A DNA stretch of 64,000 bases from Flavobacteriales bacterium (GTDB lineage Bacteria > Bacteroidota > Bacteroidia > Flavobacteriales_F > PHOS-HE28). Under the pieces are notes generated by a model, which was not told the DNA's origin, searched no databases, and saw only the letters and a list, made by a program, of their open reading frames with translations. The stretch lies in contig JADJAA010000002.1 of NCBI GenBank assembly GCA_016704485.1, positions 682,001-746,000 of the forward strand. Direction: 5' to 3'. The translations under genes were made by a program, and so were the position numbers. Shown piece after piece: positions 1 to 8,091 of this stretch; the first letter of the stretch is position 1, and the number at the start of each line of letters is the position of its first letter.

Positions 1-2
1 AT

Positions 3-1430
3 GATCCGGGGACGATAGTGAGCTATTCGTGGGCTTTTGGTGATGGAACCTTTTCGACATCCGACGCACCCTTTAAGATCTTTACTGAGGAAGGTGACTA
101 TGTTGTTACCCTTACTGTTACGGATGATGATGGTTTGACCGGACAGGCTACCAAGGTAATTAGCGTGATCTCTTCAGTACCACCACAGTGCGTTGGAGCA
201 GCAGGAAGTATACTGCGCGAGTATTTTGCGAACATTGCCGGTAACAACATTAGTGATCTTGTGAATAGTCCGAATTATCCAGCTAGTCCAACGACAGTGA
301 GCTATCCGACGAGTTTCAAGGTGTCGTCTTCAACCCAGAGTAATTTCGGTACGCGGTTGCGGGGCTACATTGTTCCGCCTACCTCAGGTACATATACGTT
401 CACAAGTACAAGTGATGACCAATCTTTGGTATACCTGAGTCCGAATGCGGATCCACAATTCAAGCAAGTGATATGTTCAATTCTCGGCTATACCGGGGAA
501 ACTGAATATACGAAGTACGCTTCTCAGACCAGTGCGCCCATCCAGCTAGAGGCGGGTAGGTACTACTATGTCGAAATGCTACAAAAAGAAGGCAGCGGAG
601 GAGATCATATGGCGTTGCATTGGCAAACGCCTAATAACTCTACGCGAGCAGTTGTACCAGGAAGTGTTCTGGTCCGTTGGCAGGATTGTAGCCCAAGTGT
701 ACGTGTTCGGATGGCATTACAAGGCCCATATGATGGAGGCACTGGTCTTATGAACGATGATCTGCGCATTGCAGGATACATTCCAACAGTTGAGCCATAT
801 ACAGCACTTGGCTATCAGATGATCGGCGGAAGTGGGAATACCGTTTCTCCAGCAACGTTGGCCGTTACGGGAATAAATGCCGTTGTGGACTGGGTTCTGG
901 TTGAACTAAGGAGTGCTGCAGCCCCTTCGGTCATCGTAAGCACGCGTACGGCATTGTTACAACGCGATGGTGATGTAGTTGGCACGGATGGATATTCCCG
1001 TCTGATCTTTAATGTGGTATCCAACAACTATTACGTGGCAGTGCGCCATAGAAATCATCTGAGTGTTATGACAGGTGCATCCGTTACATTGAACAATGCG
1101 CTTGCAGTTGTGGACATGACCTCCACTGCGCAGGCCACTTACGGTACAAATGCTCAGAAGATCTTCACCAACGGGAAACGCGGAATGTGGTGCGGCAATG
1201 TGAATAGCGATAACCGCTTAATGTACACCGGGAGTTCGAACGATAGGGATCTTATCCTTACTCGGATCGGCGGTATAATTCCAACCAATACGGTACTTGG
1301 ATACTATAGGGAAGATGTCAATATGAACGGTAATGTGCGTTACACCGGCAGTGGCAATGATCGAGATCTGATCCTATTGAACATTGGCGGGATCGTACCA
1401 ACATCGGTTAAAATGGAGCAACTACCTTGA
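3..1430 (+). CDS. Secreted PKD-PA14 protein with dockerin-like C-terminal module (5' partial)
   Basis: The reading frame is open to the left edge, so the N-terminus and any signal peptide are missing. It begins inside a PKD domain (FGDG near the start), followed by a PA14-like lectin domain (about residues 65-215; EYF start, RLRGYI, DDQSLVYL, the usual SDD type of calcium/sugar site). The last ~240 residues form a module shared almost end to end with the protein at 46744-50256. Its end carries two copies of a loop of the form YTGxxNDRDxIL..IGG..PT, the second preceded by EDVNMNG, which looks like a calcium-binding dockerin-type repeat. PA14 and PKD domains are typical of large adhesins or glycan-binding surface proteins. 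No standard T9SS sorting domain is visible. Export to the surface is inferred from the domain types. Confidence 0.85.
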   Translation, partial: DPGTIVSYSWAFGDGTFSTSDAPFKIFTEEGDYVVTLTVTDDDGLTGQATKVISVISSVPPQCVGAAGSILREYFANIAGNNISDLVNSPNYPASPTTVSYPTSFKVSSSTQSNFGTRLRGYIVPPTSGTYTFTSTSDDQSLVYLSPNADPQFKQVICSILGYTGETEYTKYASQTSAPIQLEAGRYYYVEMLQKEGSGGDHMALHWQTPNNSTRAVVPGSVLVRWQDCSPSVRVRMALQGPYDGGTGLMNDDLRIAGYIPTVEPYTALGYQMIGGSGNTVSPATLAVTGINAVVDWVLVELRSAAAPSVIVSTRTALLQRDGDVVGTDGYSRLIFNVVSNNYYVAVRHRNHLSVMTGASVTLNNALAVVDMTSTAQATYGTNAQKIFTNGKRGMWCGNVNSDNRLMYTGSSNDRDLILTRIGGIIPTNTVLGYYREDVNMNGNVRYTGSGNDRDLILLNIGGIVPTSVKMEQLP

Positions 1431-1475
1431 ATCCAGGTTCAGTTATACTGTTCCAGGGTCATAGAATGCATCTGA

Positions 1476-1628
1476 TCAAGACCTCGATCGGGTCCGGAGG
1501 TATGCACTAAGGGCGTTGCCTTTAGGTTCTGTGAGGATCGCGTTCAATACACTCCGAGTACGTTCATCGAGAATGCGTTCTGCTTTGGTATCCTTTGTGC
1601 GCGCGGCATATTTCTTTCCTATGGTCAT
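1476..1628 (-). CDS. Small basic protein of unknown function (50 aa)
   Basis: A 50-codon frame starts at ATG (MTIGKKYAARTKD) and ends at TGA, with an in-frame TAA 15 bases upstream of the ATG that limits the start. The product is charged and probably helical (TKAERILDERTRSVL), without a signal peptide or membrane segment. It lies between two larger genes and overlaps neither. Codon choice resembles the neighbouring genes. I do not recognise the family and cannot exclude a chance frame. Confidence 0.35.
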   Translation of the reverse strand: MTIGKKYAARTKDTKAERILDERTRSVLNAILTEPKGNALSAYLRTRSRS

Positions 1629-1751
1629 GGTCTTGATCCGTTAATGTGCCTGTAAAATTCCTTTTATACAAAGCACTTCGCAATACCACGATCACAGTAT
1701 AAGATCAGCAATGGATCAACGATCTAAAGTTGATCGTCCGGATAAATGGGT

Positions 1752-2918
1752 TCAAAGTCCCATTTCGTCACGCCTTAGAAGGAGCACTTTACATCCAGCG
1801 TCATCGAATGACCAACCGGTTGCGATAAGACCATCGCCCAGCGCATGGATATCCAGCAGCTTCTCTTCCTTACCTTCATCGATCGTATGCTCCCAGATCA
1901 GAACACCTTGGCTGGAAAGCCGTTGGATCATTGCGTCGCTTGTACCAGTGGTTACGTACCGTTCTCCACCAATTAGCAGGTCTCCATTCGGTGCGAGATC
2001 CATACAGAACACATTGCGTTCAAATAAGGTATCACCTATAGCACGGGTCCATAATGTATCCCCTACAGCATTGAATGCATACAGGAATACATGTTTCTTG
2101 AACCGATTTTCAGTTTGATCGAACGCACCATAGCTCTCGGTAGTACCGGCCATTAGGAAGTTTCCATCAGTAGTGCGCACCAACGCTCTACCGATTTCAT
2201 TTTCCGAGCCACCCCAACCAGAAGCCCATTCCAACGTACCATCCATCGCAAAGCGCATGAATACAACATCGGATGTTCCTCCAAAATTCATTTGCCTACC
2301 TGTGATAACCACACCCGTGGCGTCGCTAGCAATGGCATACGCTTCATCATCAAGACCTCCGTCTTCCGTAACGCTCCATAATAGGGCACCTGTAAGATCG
2401 AATCGGGCGACCAGAATGTCATGACCATTGCTGGTATCACTAACGCCGCAAACCATCGCACCTCCGTCATCCAGAGCAGTAACGCCGTAATACTGTTGGT
2501 CGCCGGGAACATCCATATGAGAAACCCATGAAATGGAATTATCCGAACCTACTCTGATCAATAGGCCATCATGTTCATGCGCATCCGGTGCGATATGGCT
2601 ACCTACCAAGAATGCGCCACCACCGGGGATGGGTGTCATACCCTGAAGAAAAAGCGTACCCATCAGATCCAATTCCGTTTCAATAATGGATGACCCATCA
2701 AGGTCGCGCAGATCGAGCCGCGCGCGATAGTTTCCTGTTTCGAACGTTCGCGTGCCAACCAGAACAGCGGTGTCATTCAATACCACTCCTGTTCCATGTT
2801 CCGCTAAAGGCCCACCATAGACCACGGTGAATGATTGCCCTAGTGACACGCACCAGATCGAACAGATGAACCAAGTACAGAAAGCAAGCCGGATCGAATA
2901 TCCACTGAACCCTATCAT
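1752..2918 (-). CDS. Secreted beta-propeller-like repeat protein
   Basis: 388 residues. The N-terminus has a Sec signal (hydrophobic stretch ending in SLGQ). The rest consists of repeating ~45-50 residue units with alternating strands, such as DGGAMVCGVSDTSNGHDILV and DGNFLMAGTTESYGAFDQTE, in which an aspartate/glycine-rich turn precedes 'GG.. ..G.T'. This is the SBBP/delta-60 style of propeller found in many Bacteroidota exported proteins that describe events or measurements. It ends with a run of strands (LLLRRDEMGL) and no T9SS sorting domain, so it may be periplasmic, or may have lost its tail. The start ATG is 40 bp from the divergent PAP2 gene. Function unknown. Confidence 0.8.
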   Translation of the reverse strand: MIGFSGYSIRLAFCTWFICSIWCVSLGQSFTVVYGGPLAEHGTGVVLNDTAVLVGTRTFETGNYRARLDLRDLDGSSIIETELDLMGTLFLQGMTPIPGGGAFLVGSHIAPDAHEHDGLLIRVGSDNSISWVSHMDVPGDQQYYGVTALDDGGAMVCGVSDTSNGHDILVARFDLTGALLWSVTEDGGLDDEAYAIASDATGVVITGRQMNFGGTSDVVFMRFAMDGTLEWASGWGGSENEIGRALVRTTDGNFLMAGTTESYGAFDQTENRFKKHVFLYAFNAVGDTLWTRAIGDTLFERNVFCMDLAPNGDLLIGGERYVTTGTSDAMIQRLSSQGVLIWEHTIDEGKEEKLLDIHALGDGLIATGWSFDDAGCKVLLLRRDEMGL

Positions 2919-2958
2919 GGCTCTAATATATCGCTGTCTTGTGGATTAGATTCGCCAC

Positions 2959-3654
2959 ATGCAACGGATCCGTGCAGTCGCGGTATTTCTTTTTGTTTCC
3001 CTAGCGCTTGCCATTCCTGCGTTCTGGGCTCATTTGCGGTTAGGCAGAATTGCTCTTCATGCAGCGGTGAATGAATACAACTGGCCTTGGGCGGATGTGT
3101 TCTTCAAATATTTCACGAACCTCGGTGATGGATGGACCGTAGTGGTGGTTGCACTTATCGTGCTAGCGTTGCACACGTGGCGTTCATTCTTCATGGTGGC
3201 GATCAGTAGTATTCTAAGCGCAACGATCACACAGTTCTTGAAACGATCTGTATTTTCTGATAATGATCGGCCTAGTATGTTCAAGGATCACTGGCCCGAC
3301 CTTCATTGGGTGCCGGGAGTGGAACTCCATTCACACTTCAGCTTTCCAAGCGGTCATTCCACGGCAGCCTTCAGTATGTGCCTAGCATTGGTGGTGATAA
3401 TCGGTAAGCAAGGGTGGGCTGCGTTTTTGGCCGCAGTGGCAATTATGCTCGGTTTTTCACGCGTGTATTTGTCTCAACATTTTACGCAGGATGTTTTTGC
3501 CGGCGCTGTGGTCGGGATCGCCTGCAGCTTGATCGTGTACTACGCATTGTATCAAGGTAAATGGGCGCATCGCGAAGGATTCGACCGTAAACCCTTCAGA
3601 AAAGGTCGATCAGCTAATGTTCAAGCTCTAAGCTCGATTCATGGCTCCTTGTAA
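2959..3654 (+). CDS. PAP2 family membrane phosphatase
   Basis: A 231-residue integral membrane protein with the three PAP2 signature motifs: K...RP near KRSVFSDNDRPSMF, PSGHS (PSGHSTAAFS), and SR...H...D (SRVYLSQHFTQD). The histidines of motifs 2 and 3 form the phosphohistidine active site in this family, which removes phosphate from lipid substrates such as undecaprenyl pyrophosphate, phosphatidate or phosphatidylglycerophosphate. About five to six hydrophobic segments are present, with the active site expected on the periplasmic face. Its 3' end overlaps the end of the convergent dehydrogenase gene by 16 bp. The exact substrate cannot be told from sequence. Confidence 0.9.
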   Translation: MQRIRAVAVFLFVSLALAIPAFWAHLRLGRIALHAAVNEYNWPWADVFFKYFTNLGDGWTVVVVALIVLALHTWRSFFMVAISSILSATITQFLKRSVFSDNDRPSMFKDHWPDLHWVPGVELHSHFSFPSGHSTAAFSMCLALVVIIGKQGWAAFLAAVAIMLGFSRVYLSQHFTQDVFAGAVVGIACSLIVYYALYQGKWAHREGFDRKPFRKGRSANVQALSSIHGSL

Positions 3655-4766
3655 GTGATCCGATAGATCATATCAGCATCGTCGTCACTGACCAATAGGC
3701 TGCCATCAGGTGCTTCCAGCACATCAACTGGGCGGCCAGTTGCACTGCTTCCTTTCAACCAACCCTCTGCGAAGATCTCGGTTGTTGCTGTACCATCCGC
3801 TTGTGGAAACGCGACGACTACACGATATCCGATAGGTGTAGTACGGTTCCATGACCCATGTTCAGCAATGAATATGGCATTCCAATACTTTTTCGGGAAC
3901 TGTTTTCCACGGTAGAACCGCATACCGAGCGGTGCCACATGGGGTCCAAGTTTTGCTGCGGGAGGTATGAATTCGTTGCAATCCCGAAGTGTTCCGAATT
4001 CCGGGTCGGGTATCGTTCCTTCATGGCAGTATGGGTAACCGAAATGTTCTCCTTCATTGTTGAGGACGTTCAGTTCGCACTGCGGAATGTCGTTGCCCAT
4101 ATTGTCCCGCCCATTCTCAGTGAACCAAAGCTTACCTGTTTCCGGATCCCAATCGAACCCTACTGAATTTCGAACTCCATGCGCAATGATCTCCCTATCT
4201 GTACCATCGCTATTGATCCTAGTTATTGAAGCGAATATCGAGTCCGGGCTTTCGCAACTATTGCAAGGAGCACCAACGGGGATGTACAGTTTCCCATCAG
4301 GTCCAAAGGCAATGAACTTCCATCCATGATGTTTCTCAGAAGGGTAGGCATCCGTTACAAGGACAGGAGTCGGCGGTGTTTCCAAGTGGTCCTCGATATC
4401 GATCAATTTCACGACACCATTCACAACGCTGATGTATAGATCGCCATCCTTGAATGCCACGCCGACCGGCATCGTTAAGCCGCTTGCGATCGTGTGCTGA
4501 ACCTCAGCTGTTCCATCACCGTCTTCATCGCGCAACGCATATACATTACCAGCGCTTCGAGAACCTACGAACAATGTCCCTTGATCGCCCCAGCACATAG
4601 CGCGAGCATTGGTAACGTTCTCAGCGTACACGTTTAATTCAAATTCTGGCGGAAGCAGTATTTCGTTCAGTTTGGGCTTGCCACCTACCATCGTAGGTAC
4701 ACAGACCGAACCTGATAGTGAGAATGCAACAAGCACTATCAACGAAGCCTTGAAAGAAGTTGACAT
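3639..4766 (-). CDS. Sorbosone dehydrogenase-like (PQQ-type) beta-propeller protein
   Basis: 375 residues with an N-terminal Sec signal, followed by a glucose/sorbosone dehydrogenase-type six-bladed propeller. Typical family features are LPPEFELNVYAENVTNAR at the first blade, GSRSAGNVYALRD, GPDGKLYIPVGAPCN, IAHGVRNSVGFDWDP and AEHGSWNRT. Known members oxidise sugars or aldehydes using PQQ in the periplasm. I see no haem c motif, so electrons would go to a separate acceptor. Its start lies 4 bp after the stop of the universal stress protein gene, so the two are probably one transcript. PQQ binding is inferred from the family, and many Bacteroidota copies have no proven activity. Confidence 0.85.
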   Translation of the reverse strand: MSTSFKASLIVLVAFSLSGSVCVPTMVGGKPKLNEILLPPEFELNVYAENVTNARAMCWGDQGTLFVGSRSAGNVYALRDEDGDGTAEVQHTIASGLTMPVGVAFKDGDLYISVVNGVVKLIDIEDHLETPPTPVLVTDAYPSEKHHGWKFIAFGPDGKLYIPVGAPCNSCESPDSIFASITRINSDGTDREIIAHGVRNSVGFDWDPETGKLWFTENGRDNMGNDIPQCELNVLNNEGEHFGYPYCHEGTIPDPEFGTLRDCNEFIPPAAKLGPHVAPLGMRFYRGKQFPKKYWNAIFIAEHGSWNRTTPIGYRVVVAFPQADGTATTEIFAEGWLKGSSATGRPVDVLEAPDGSLLVSDDDADMIYRITYKEP

Positions 4767-4770
4767 GAGA

Positions 4771-5208
4771 TCAATCTTTCTTGGGGACGATCACGACTGG
4801 TACAGGACTTTTCGAAAGCACTTGTTCGCTAATGCTCCCTACAAAGGTTTTGTACAAAGCACCATGTCCATGAGATCCCATTACGACCATATCCGCATTG
4901 AGCCTTGTGATCATGGATAGCAGGGTGTCGGAAGTAGGTCCTTGAACCAATAATGCCTCACACTGGATGGATCTATTCACGAGGTCCGAAGCTAACCTTT
5001 GCAGATCGACATGCTCTTTCCGGAGCTCATCGGCACGTATTTCACGAACGGACCCCGGTCCAACATCAAATCCGACGAAATCCGGCTCAGGTGCAGCTAC
5101 ATGAACGAGCCAGAGCTTAACGTTCATGCGTTGAGCAAGTTCCGTAGCAACATCAAGCACGCGTCCGCTAATGGCCGATAGATCCAATGGTACAAGAATA
5201 TTCTTCAT
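4771..5208 (-). CDS. Universal stress protein, UspA family
   Basis: 145 residues, a single Usp domain. The N-terminus MKNILVPLDLSAISGRVLDV has the usual first strand and acidic residue, and the C-terminal part has the nucleotide-binding signature G-x2-G-x9-G-S (MGSHGHGALYKTFVGSIS), which marks the ATP-binding class. The last strand, PVPVVIVP, is typical. These cytoplasmic proteins help cells survive stress or starvation; the partner is unknown. It is the first gene of a probable two-gene operon with the sorbosone dehydrogenase-like gene, which starts 4 bp downstream. Confidence 0.92.
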   Translation of the reverse strand: MKNILVPLDLSAISGRVLDVATELAQRMNVKLWLVHVAAPEPDFVGFDVGPGSVREIRADELRKEHVDLQRLASDLVNRSIQCEALLVQGPTSDTLLSMITRLNADMVVMGSHGHGALYKTFVGSISEQVLSKSPVPVVIVPKKD

Positions 5209-5245
5209 AACTGCTGTATCGATTTATCCCACTAATATATGGAGT

Positions 5246-5278
5246 AAAAAAAATGGGCGGTAACAGGACCACCCATTT
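5246..5278 (-). terminator. Rho-independent terminator of the AT-hook gene
   Basis: On the minus strand, arms AAATGGG and CCCATTT (with a further GGT/ACC pairing inside) form a hairpin that runs straight into a stretch of eight or more T. It lies about 20 bp after the stop of the AT-hook gene, so it fits an intrinsic terminator for that transcript and separates it from the stress-protein operon. Confidence 0.7.
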
Positions 5279-5299
5279 CTTGCTGCACAATGTTCGGCG

Positions 5300-5899
5300 T
5301 TATTCGTTCGATTCCACGTTGTAGTCGATCCGTTCGAAATGCTGTTTCCGCAATTTGCCGCTACTTGCAAAGAACCAGTTCATGATACCGTAGTGGTATC
5401 CACGTATCATGCCTGTACGATGCGTACCAAGTATCTGGCGCTTACCACTGAGTTTCTGAAGAACACGCGTAAGCTTGTCCTCCACATCTTTCGGGGTCAT
5501 ACCCGGCTCATTCTTTTTTGCCCAAACCAGTGCAGCTTTTAGTAGACGCCCTTTGGTTATAAGCTGATCCGCCTTGGTAATGGTATCTATGACCAAGTGG
5601 TCCCAAGGACTTAAGCGGTATCCACCATCTTTAATTTCGCGTTTCTTTCGTTTACCAGAGCTGCGTTTTGCCGAGTTCAATTGGGATGGGTCTTTTCTTG
5701 GTCTACCCGGTCCACGTTTTACGGGGATAACAACATCTCCAGGCTCTCTGGGAACAATGGAACCTTTAAGTTCAGCTATTGCTGCACGTACCTTTTCCAG
5801 TTGAAAATTCAATCTTCGTCGTTCGCTTCTGTACTGCATAAGAAGCTGTTCTGCATCCTTGGGGCTAAGTCTTCTGATCGCCATCTTATTAGAAGCCAT
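5300..5899 (-). CDS. AT-hook DNA-binding protein
   Basis: 199 residues, strongly basic. Residues 10-45 form a probable coiled coil (SPKDAEQLLMQYRSERRRLN). An AT-hook core, RGPGRPRKD, follows at about residue 65 and suggests minor-groove binding to AT-rich DNA. A basic linker (KRSSGKRKKREIK) and an alpha-helical domain of about 100 residues complete it; this last part may be a winged-helix fold, though I cannot assign a family. The first five codons (MASNK) lie inside the terminal inverted repeat of the adjacent IS element, so the original start may be Met6 (MAIRR, position 5884). A chromosome-structuring or regulatory role is inferred. Confidence 0.75.
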   Translation of the reverse strand: MASNKMAIRRLSPKDAEQLLMQYRSERRRLNFQLEKVRAAIAELKGSIVPREPGDVVIPVKRGPGRPRKDPSQLNSAKRSSGKRKKREIKDGGYRLSPWDHLVIDTITKADQLITKGRLLKAALVWAKKNEPGMTPKDVEDKLTRVLQKLSGKRQILGTHRTGMIRGYHYGIMNWFFASSGKLRKQHFERIDYNVESNE

Positions 5900-5910
5900 C
5901 TCAAAAATAA
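5886..5910 (+). repeat. Left terminal inverted repeat of the IS5-family element
   Basis: 25 bp, TTATTAGAAG followed by CC and then ATCTCAAAAATAA. It matches the reverse complement of 6761-6785 except for two central bases (CC against GA). Confidence 0.75.
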
Positions 5911-6691
5911 CTTTTGAGAATTATCATTACGCAAGCCAACTGCACCATGCCTAAGAAGAGGTCTGCATGGTATTCATACCGAACGAATGTACGGCGCGAG
6001 TTAAACAACCACGCGAACAACCTTTCGACCTTCCAGCGGCGTTTGTAGCGCCGTAATTCCCGTCCATCTTGATGCACTTGTCGTTTTCTGTTACTCCTGT
6101 GCGGACATACCAGTTGGATTCCGCGTTTCTTCAATGTGCGTCTTAGTTTGTCACTGTCGTACGCCCCTGATCACACGTTTGGGCTTTATGGCACACGAAC
6201 GGATCGTCCTATCGGCTAGCTTTACTTCATGGGTGCTGGCGCTAAAGGCCCGTACGGTGAGAGGAATACCAACAGCGTCTGTGACTGCCATGATCTTGGT
6301 GCCTTTCCCTTTCTTAGTAGGTCCAACACAAGCCCCCCTTTTTGGCACTTGCGAAGGTGCCATCGATAAAGCATTCGGTAATGTCGATCTTCCCTCGATC
6401 GCGTAGATCCGATGCAAGAGCATGCAGCAGTTTATCCCAAGAACCGCTCTTGCACCAGTGTTTGTGGTACCGATGGCAAGTCTGGTATGGCGGGTATCTG
6501 CCAGGTAGATCCGCCCATGGTGCACCGGTCCGGCATATCCACAAGATCCCGTTAAGCACCGCACGTGGATCTTGTCTGGGCCTGCCACGTGTTTCGCTCT
6601 TATGAAAAATACTTGTAAGCGGTTTTTCCAACACTTCCCATTGCTTGTCGCTGATGTCCATCGCTTTTCTTAGCGAAGTACATTGCGCCAA
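5901..6691 (-). pseudogene. IS5-family DDE transposase, frameshifted twice
   Basis: Three consecutive minus-strand frames together encode one IS5-type transposase. The first (6691 to about 6340) holds the N-terminal helix-turn-helix part (DISDKQWEVLEKPL, GRPRQDPRAVLNGILWICRTG) and the first catalytic Asp (FIDGTF). Near 6335 the frame changes by +1 inside an A5G6 run, and the middle segment (KKGKGTKIMAVTDAVGIPL) follows. A second +1-type change near 6155 at a GGGG run leads to AYDSDKLRRTLKKRG and the segment with the catalytic Glu (RRWKVERLFAWLFNSRR). The residues expected before AYDSD around the second catalytic Asp seem partly lost. One frameshift could be programmed, as in some IS5 groups, but two together with the lost residues point to an inactive gene. 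Confidence 0.8.
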
Positions 6692-6760
6692 AGAAGAAGA
6701 TCAACTGGAACATTAAAAAGTTGATCAAAGCCCAGTGTTCATAGATAACTTAGGCAATGC

Positions 6761-6785
6761 TTATTTTTGAGATTCCTTCTAATAA
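6761..6785 (-). repeat. Right terminal inverted repeat of the IS5-family element
   Basis: Reverse complement of the left repeat at 5886-5910 with 23 of 25 matches. It lies about 70 bp upstream of the transposase start and probably overlaps its promoter region. Confidence 0.75.
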
Positions 6786-6975
6786 CCTTCTAAAGGTTCT
6801 CGTTTCTTAATTAACAAAGGTACAATGCCTACTCAGATCAATATCCTTTCATTCGCTGAATGCTAAGCTTATGCGCATGCATGCCGTATATGTCCAGTTG
6901 AATAGATACGGTTATCAATTTCTTTTAATTGATCCGATATTTATTCCGATGTTCAACGGAATTACCAGCCGTAGC

Positions 6976-7011
6976 TGAATACCATAGATCCACTCGGATC
7001 TATGGTATTCA
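6976..7011. repeat. Perfect 16-bp palindrome with a 4-base loop
   Basis: The arms (TGAATACCATAGATCC and its exact reverse complement) flank the loop ACTC. It lies 27 bp beyond the 3' end of selD, so it may act as an RNA hairpin that ends or protects the selU-selD transcript. There is no T-run on either side, and the stem is AT-rich, which is unusual for an intrinsic terminator. Confidence 0.7.
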
Positions 7012-7038
7012 ACGAACTTGTCCATCCATGAATACGAT

Positions 7039-8091
7039 TCAACTAACGAGAATACCTTTCGTTGTTCTTGGTACCATTTTGCCGATACGCACAATCGGGT
7101 CCGTAATGCCCAACTCGATCAAGAGTTCTGATAAGTTGTGATCCGCAGCCATAGTGAACATCAAGCCTCCACTTGTTTGTGGGTCGCTCAATAGCAACAT
7201 TCTTTTCATGTCATCCGCACCGGTGATATGCTCACCATAACTCTTCCAATTCCTGAGCGTCCCGTCCGGATAACATCCTTCAGCAACATATATCAAGGCT
7301 TCAGGTATGACCGGGATCCTATCGAACTCGATCTCTGCACTTAGACCACTTCCGTTACAGATCTCCAGCAAATGCCCAGCTAAGCCGAACCCTGTAACAT
7401 CGGTCATTGCTGAAACGTTCTTGTACTTGCCCAGATCATATCCGATCCGGTTCAATTGAACCATAAGATCAGGACCAATGTGCTCATGTTCGGCTTTGAG
7501 CTTACCGCGTTTCTGAGCTGTGCTAAGAATGCCAACTCCAAGTGGCTTTGTGAGATAGATCAAGTCGCCATCCTTCGCAGTGTCATTCCGTTTAATGTTC
7601 GCGATCTCCACCTCACCCGTCACGGCCAGTCCGAAGAATGGTTCCGGCGCATCAATGCTATGACCACCTGCAAGCGGTATGCCTGCATCATGGCATGCCT
7701 TACGACCACCTTCCACTACGCGTTGCGCAAGTTCTGGCCCGAGTTTTTCAATTGGCCAGCCAAGAATAGCAACGGCCAACAGTGGCTTGCCACCCATGGC
7801 GTAAATATCACTCAGTGCGTTTGTGGCGGCAATGCGTCCAAAGTCGAACGCATCATCTACAATAGGAGAAAAGAAGTCAGTTGTACTGATGAGAGCCCTA
7901 CCATTTCCAATGTCGTAAACGGCCGCATCATCGCGACTACCGTATCCAACAAGCAGTCGTGGTTCGTTCAGTATGCCCAGATCGCTTTTCAGGATGGTCT
8001 CCAGAACCGCAGGCGCGATCTTACAGCCGCATCCGGCTCCATGACTATATTGAGTAAGCCGAACCGGCTCAGTTGAAGGTTGGTTATCCAT
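7039..8091 (-). CDS. selD: Selenide, water dikinase (selenophosphate synthase)
   Basis: 350 residues, full length for SelD. It makes selenophosphate from selenide and ATP, the selenium donor for 2-selenouridine in tRNA and for selenocysteine. The N-terminal active-site loop reads HGAGCGCK, with cysteine at the position that is Sec or Cys in other SelD proteins. Downstream, the AIRS-type fold shows STTDFFSPIVDD, ATNALSDIYAMGG and AMTDVTGFGLAGHLLE. It overlaps the 3' end of selU by 8 bp, so the two are translationally linked. No selenocysteine codon is needed in this copy. Confidence 0.97.
   Translation of the reverse strand: MDNQPSTEPVRLTQYSHGAGCGCKIAPAVLETILKSDLGILNEPRLLVGYGSRDDAAVYDIGNGRALISTTDFFSPIVDDAFDFGRIAATNALSDIYAMGGKPLLAVAILGWPIEKLGPELAQRVVEGGRKACHDAGIPLAGGHSIDAPEPFFGLAVTGEVEIANIKRNDTAKDGDLIYLTKPLGVGILSTAQKRGKLKAEHEHIGPDLMVQLNRIGYDLGKYKNVSAMTDVTGFGLAGHLLEICNGSGLSAEIEFDRIPVIPEALIYVAEGCYPDGTLRNWKSYGEHITGADDMKRMLLLSDPQTSGGLMFTMAADHNLSELLIELGITDPIVRIGKMVPRTTKGILVS

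Larger units (their letters stand above)
5886..6785. mobile_element. IS5-family insertion sequence, about 900 bp, inactivated
   Basis: The element is bounded by a 25-bp inverted repeat, positions 5886-5910 and 6761-6785, matching at 23 of 25 positions (core TCTCAAAAATAA). Between the repeats lies one IS5-type DDE transposase on the minus strand with two reading-frame breaks. Size and layout fit small IS5 relatives such as the IS427 group. I found no convincing target-site duplication next to the repeats. The left repeat overlaps the first codons of the AT-hook gene, so insertion changed the 5' end of that gene or supplied its start. Confidence 0.8.
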
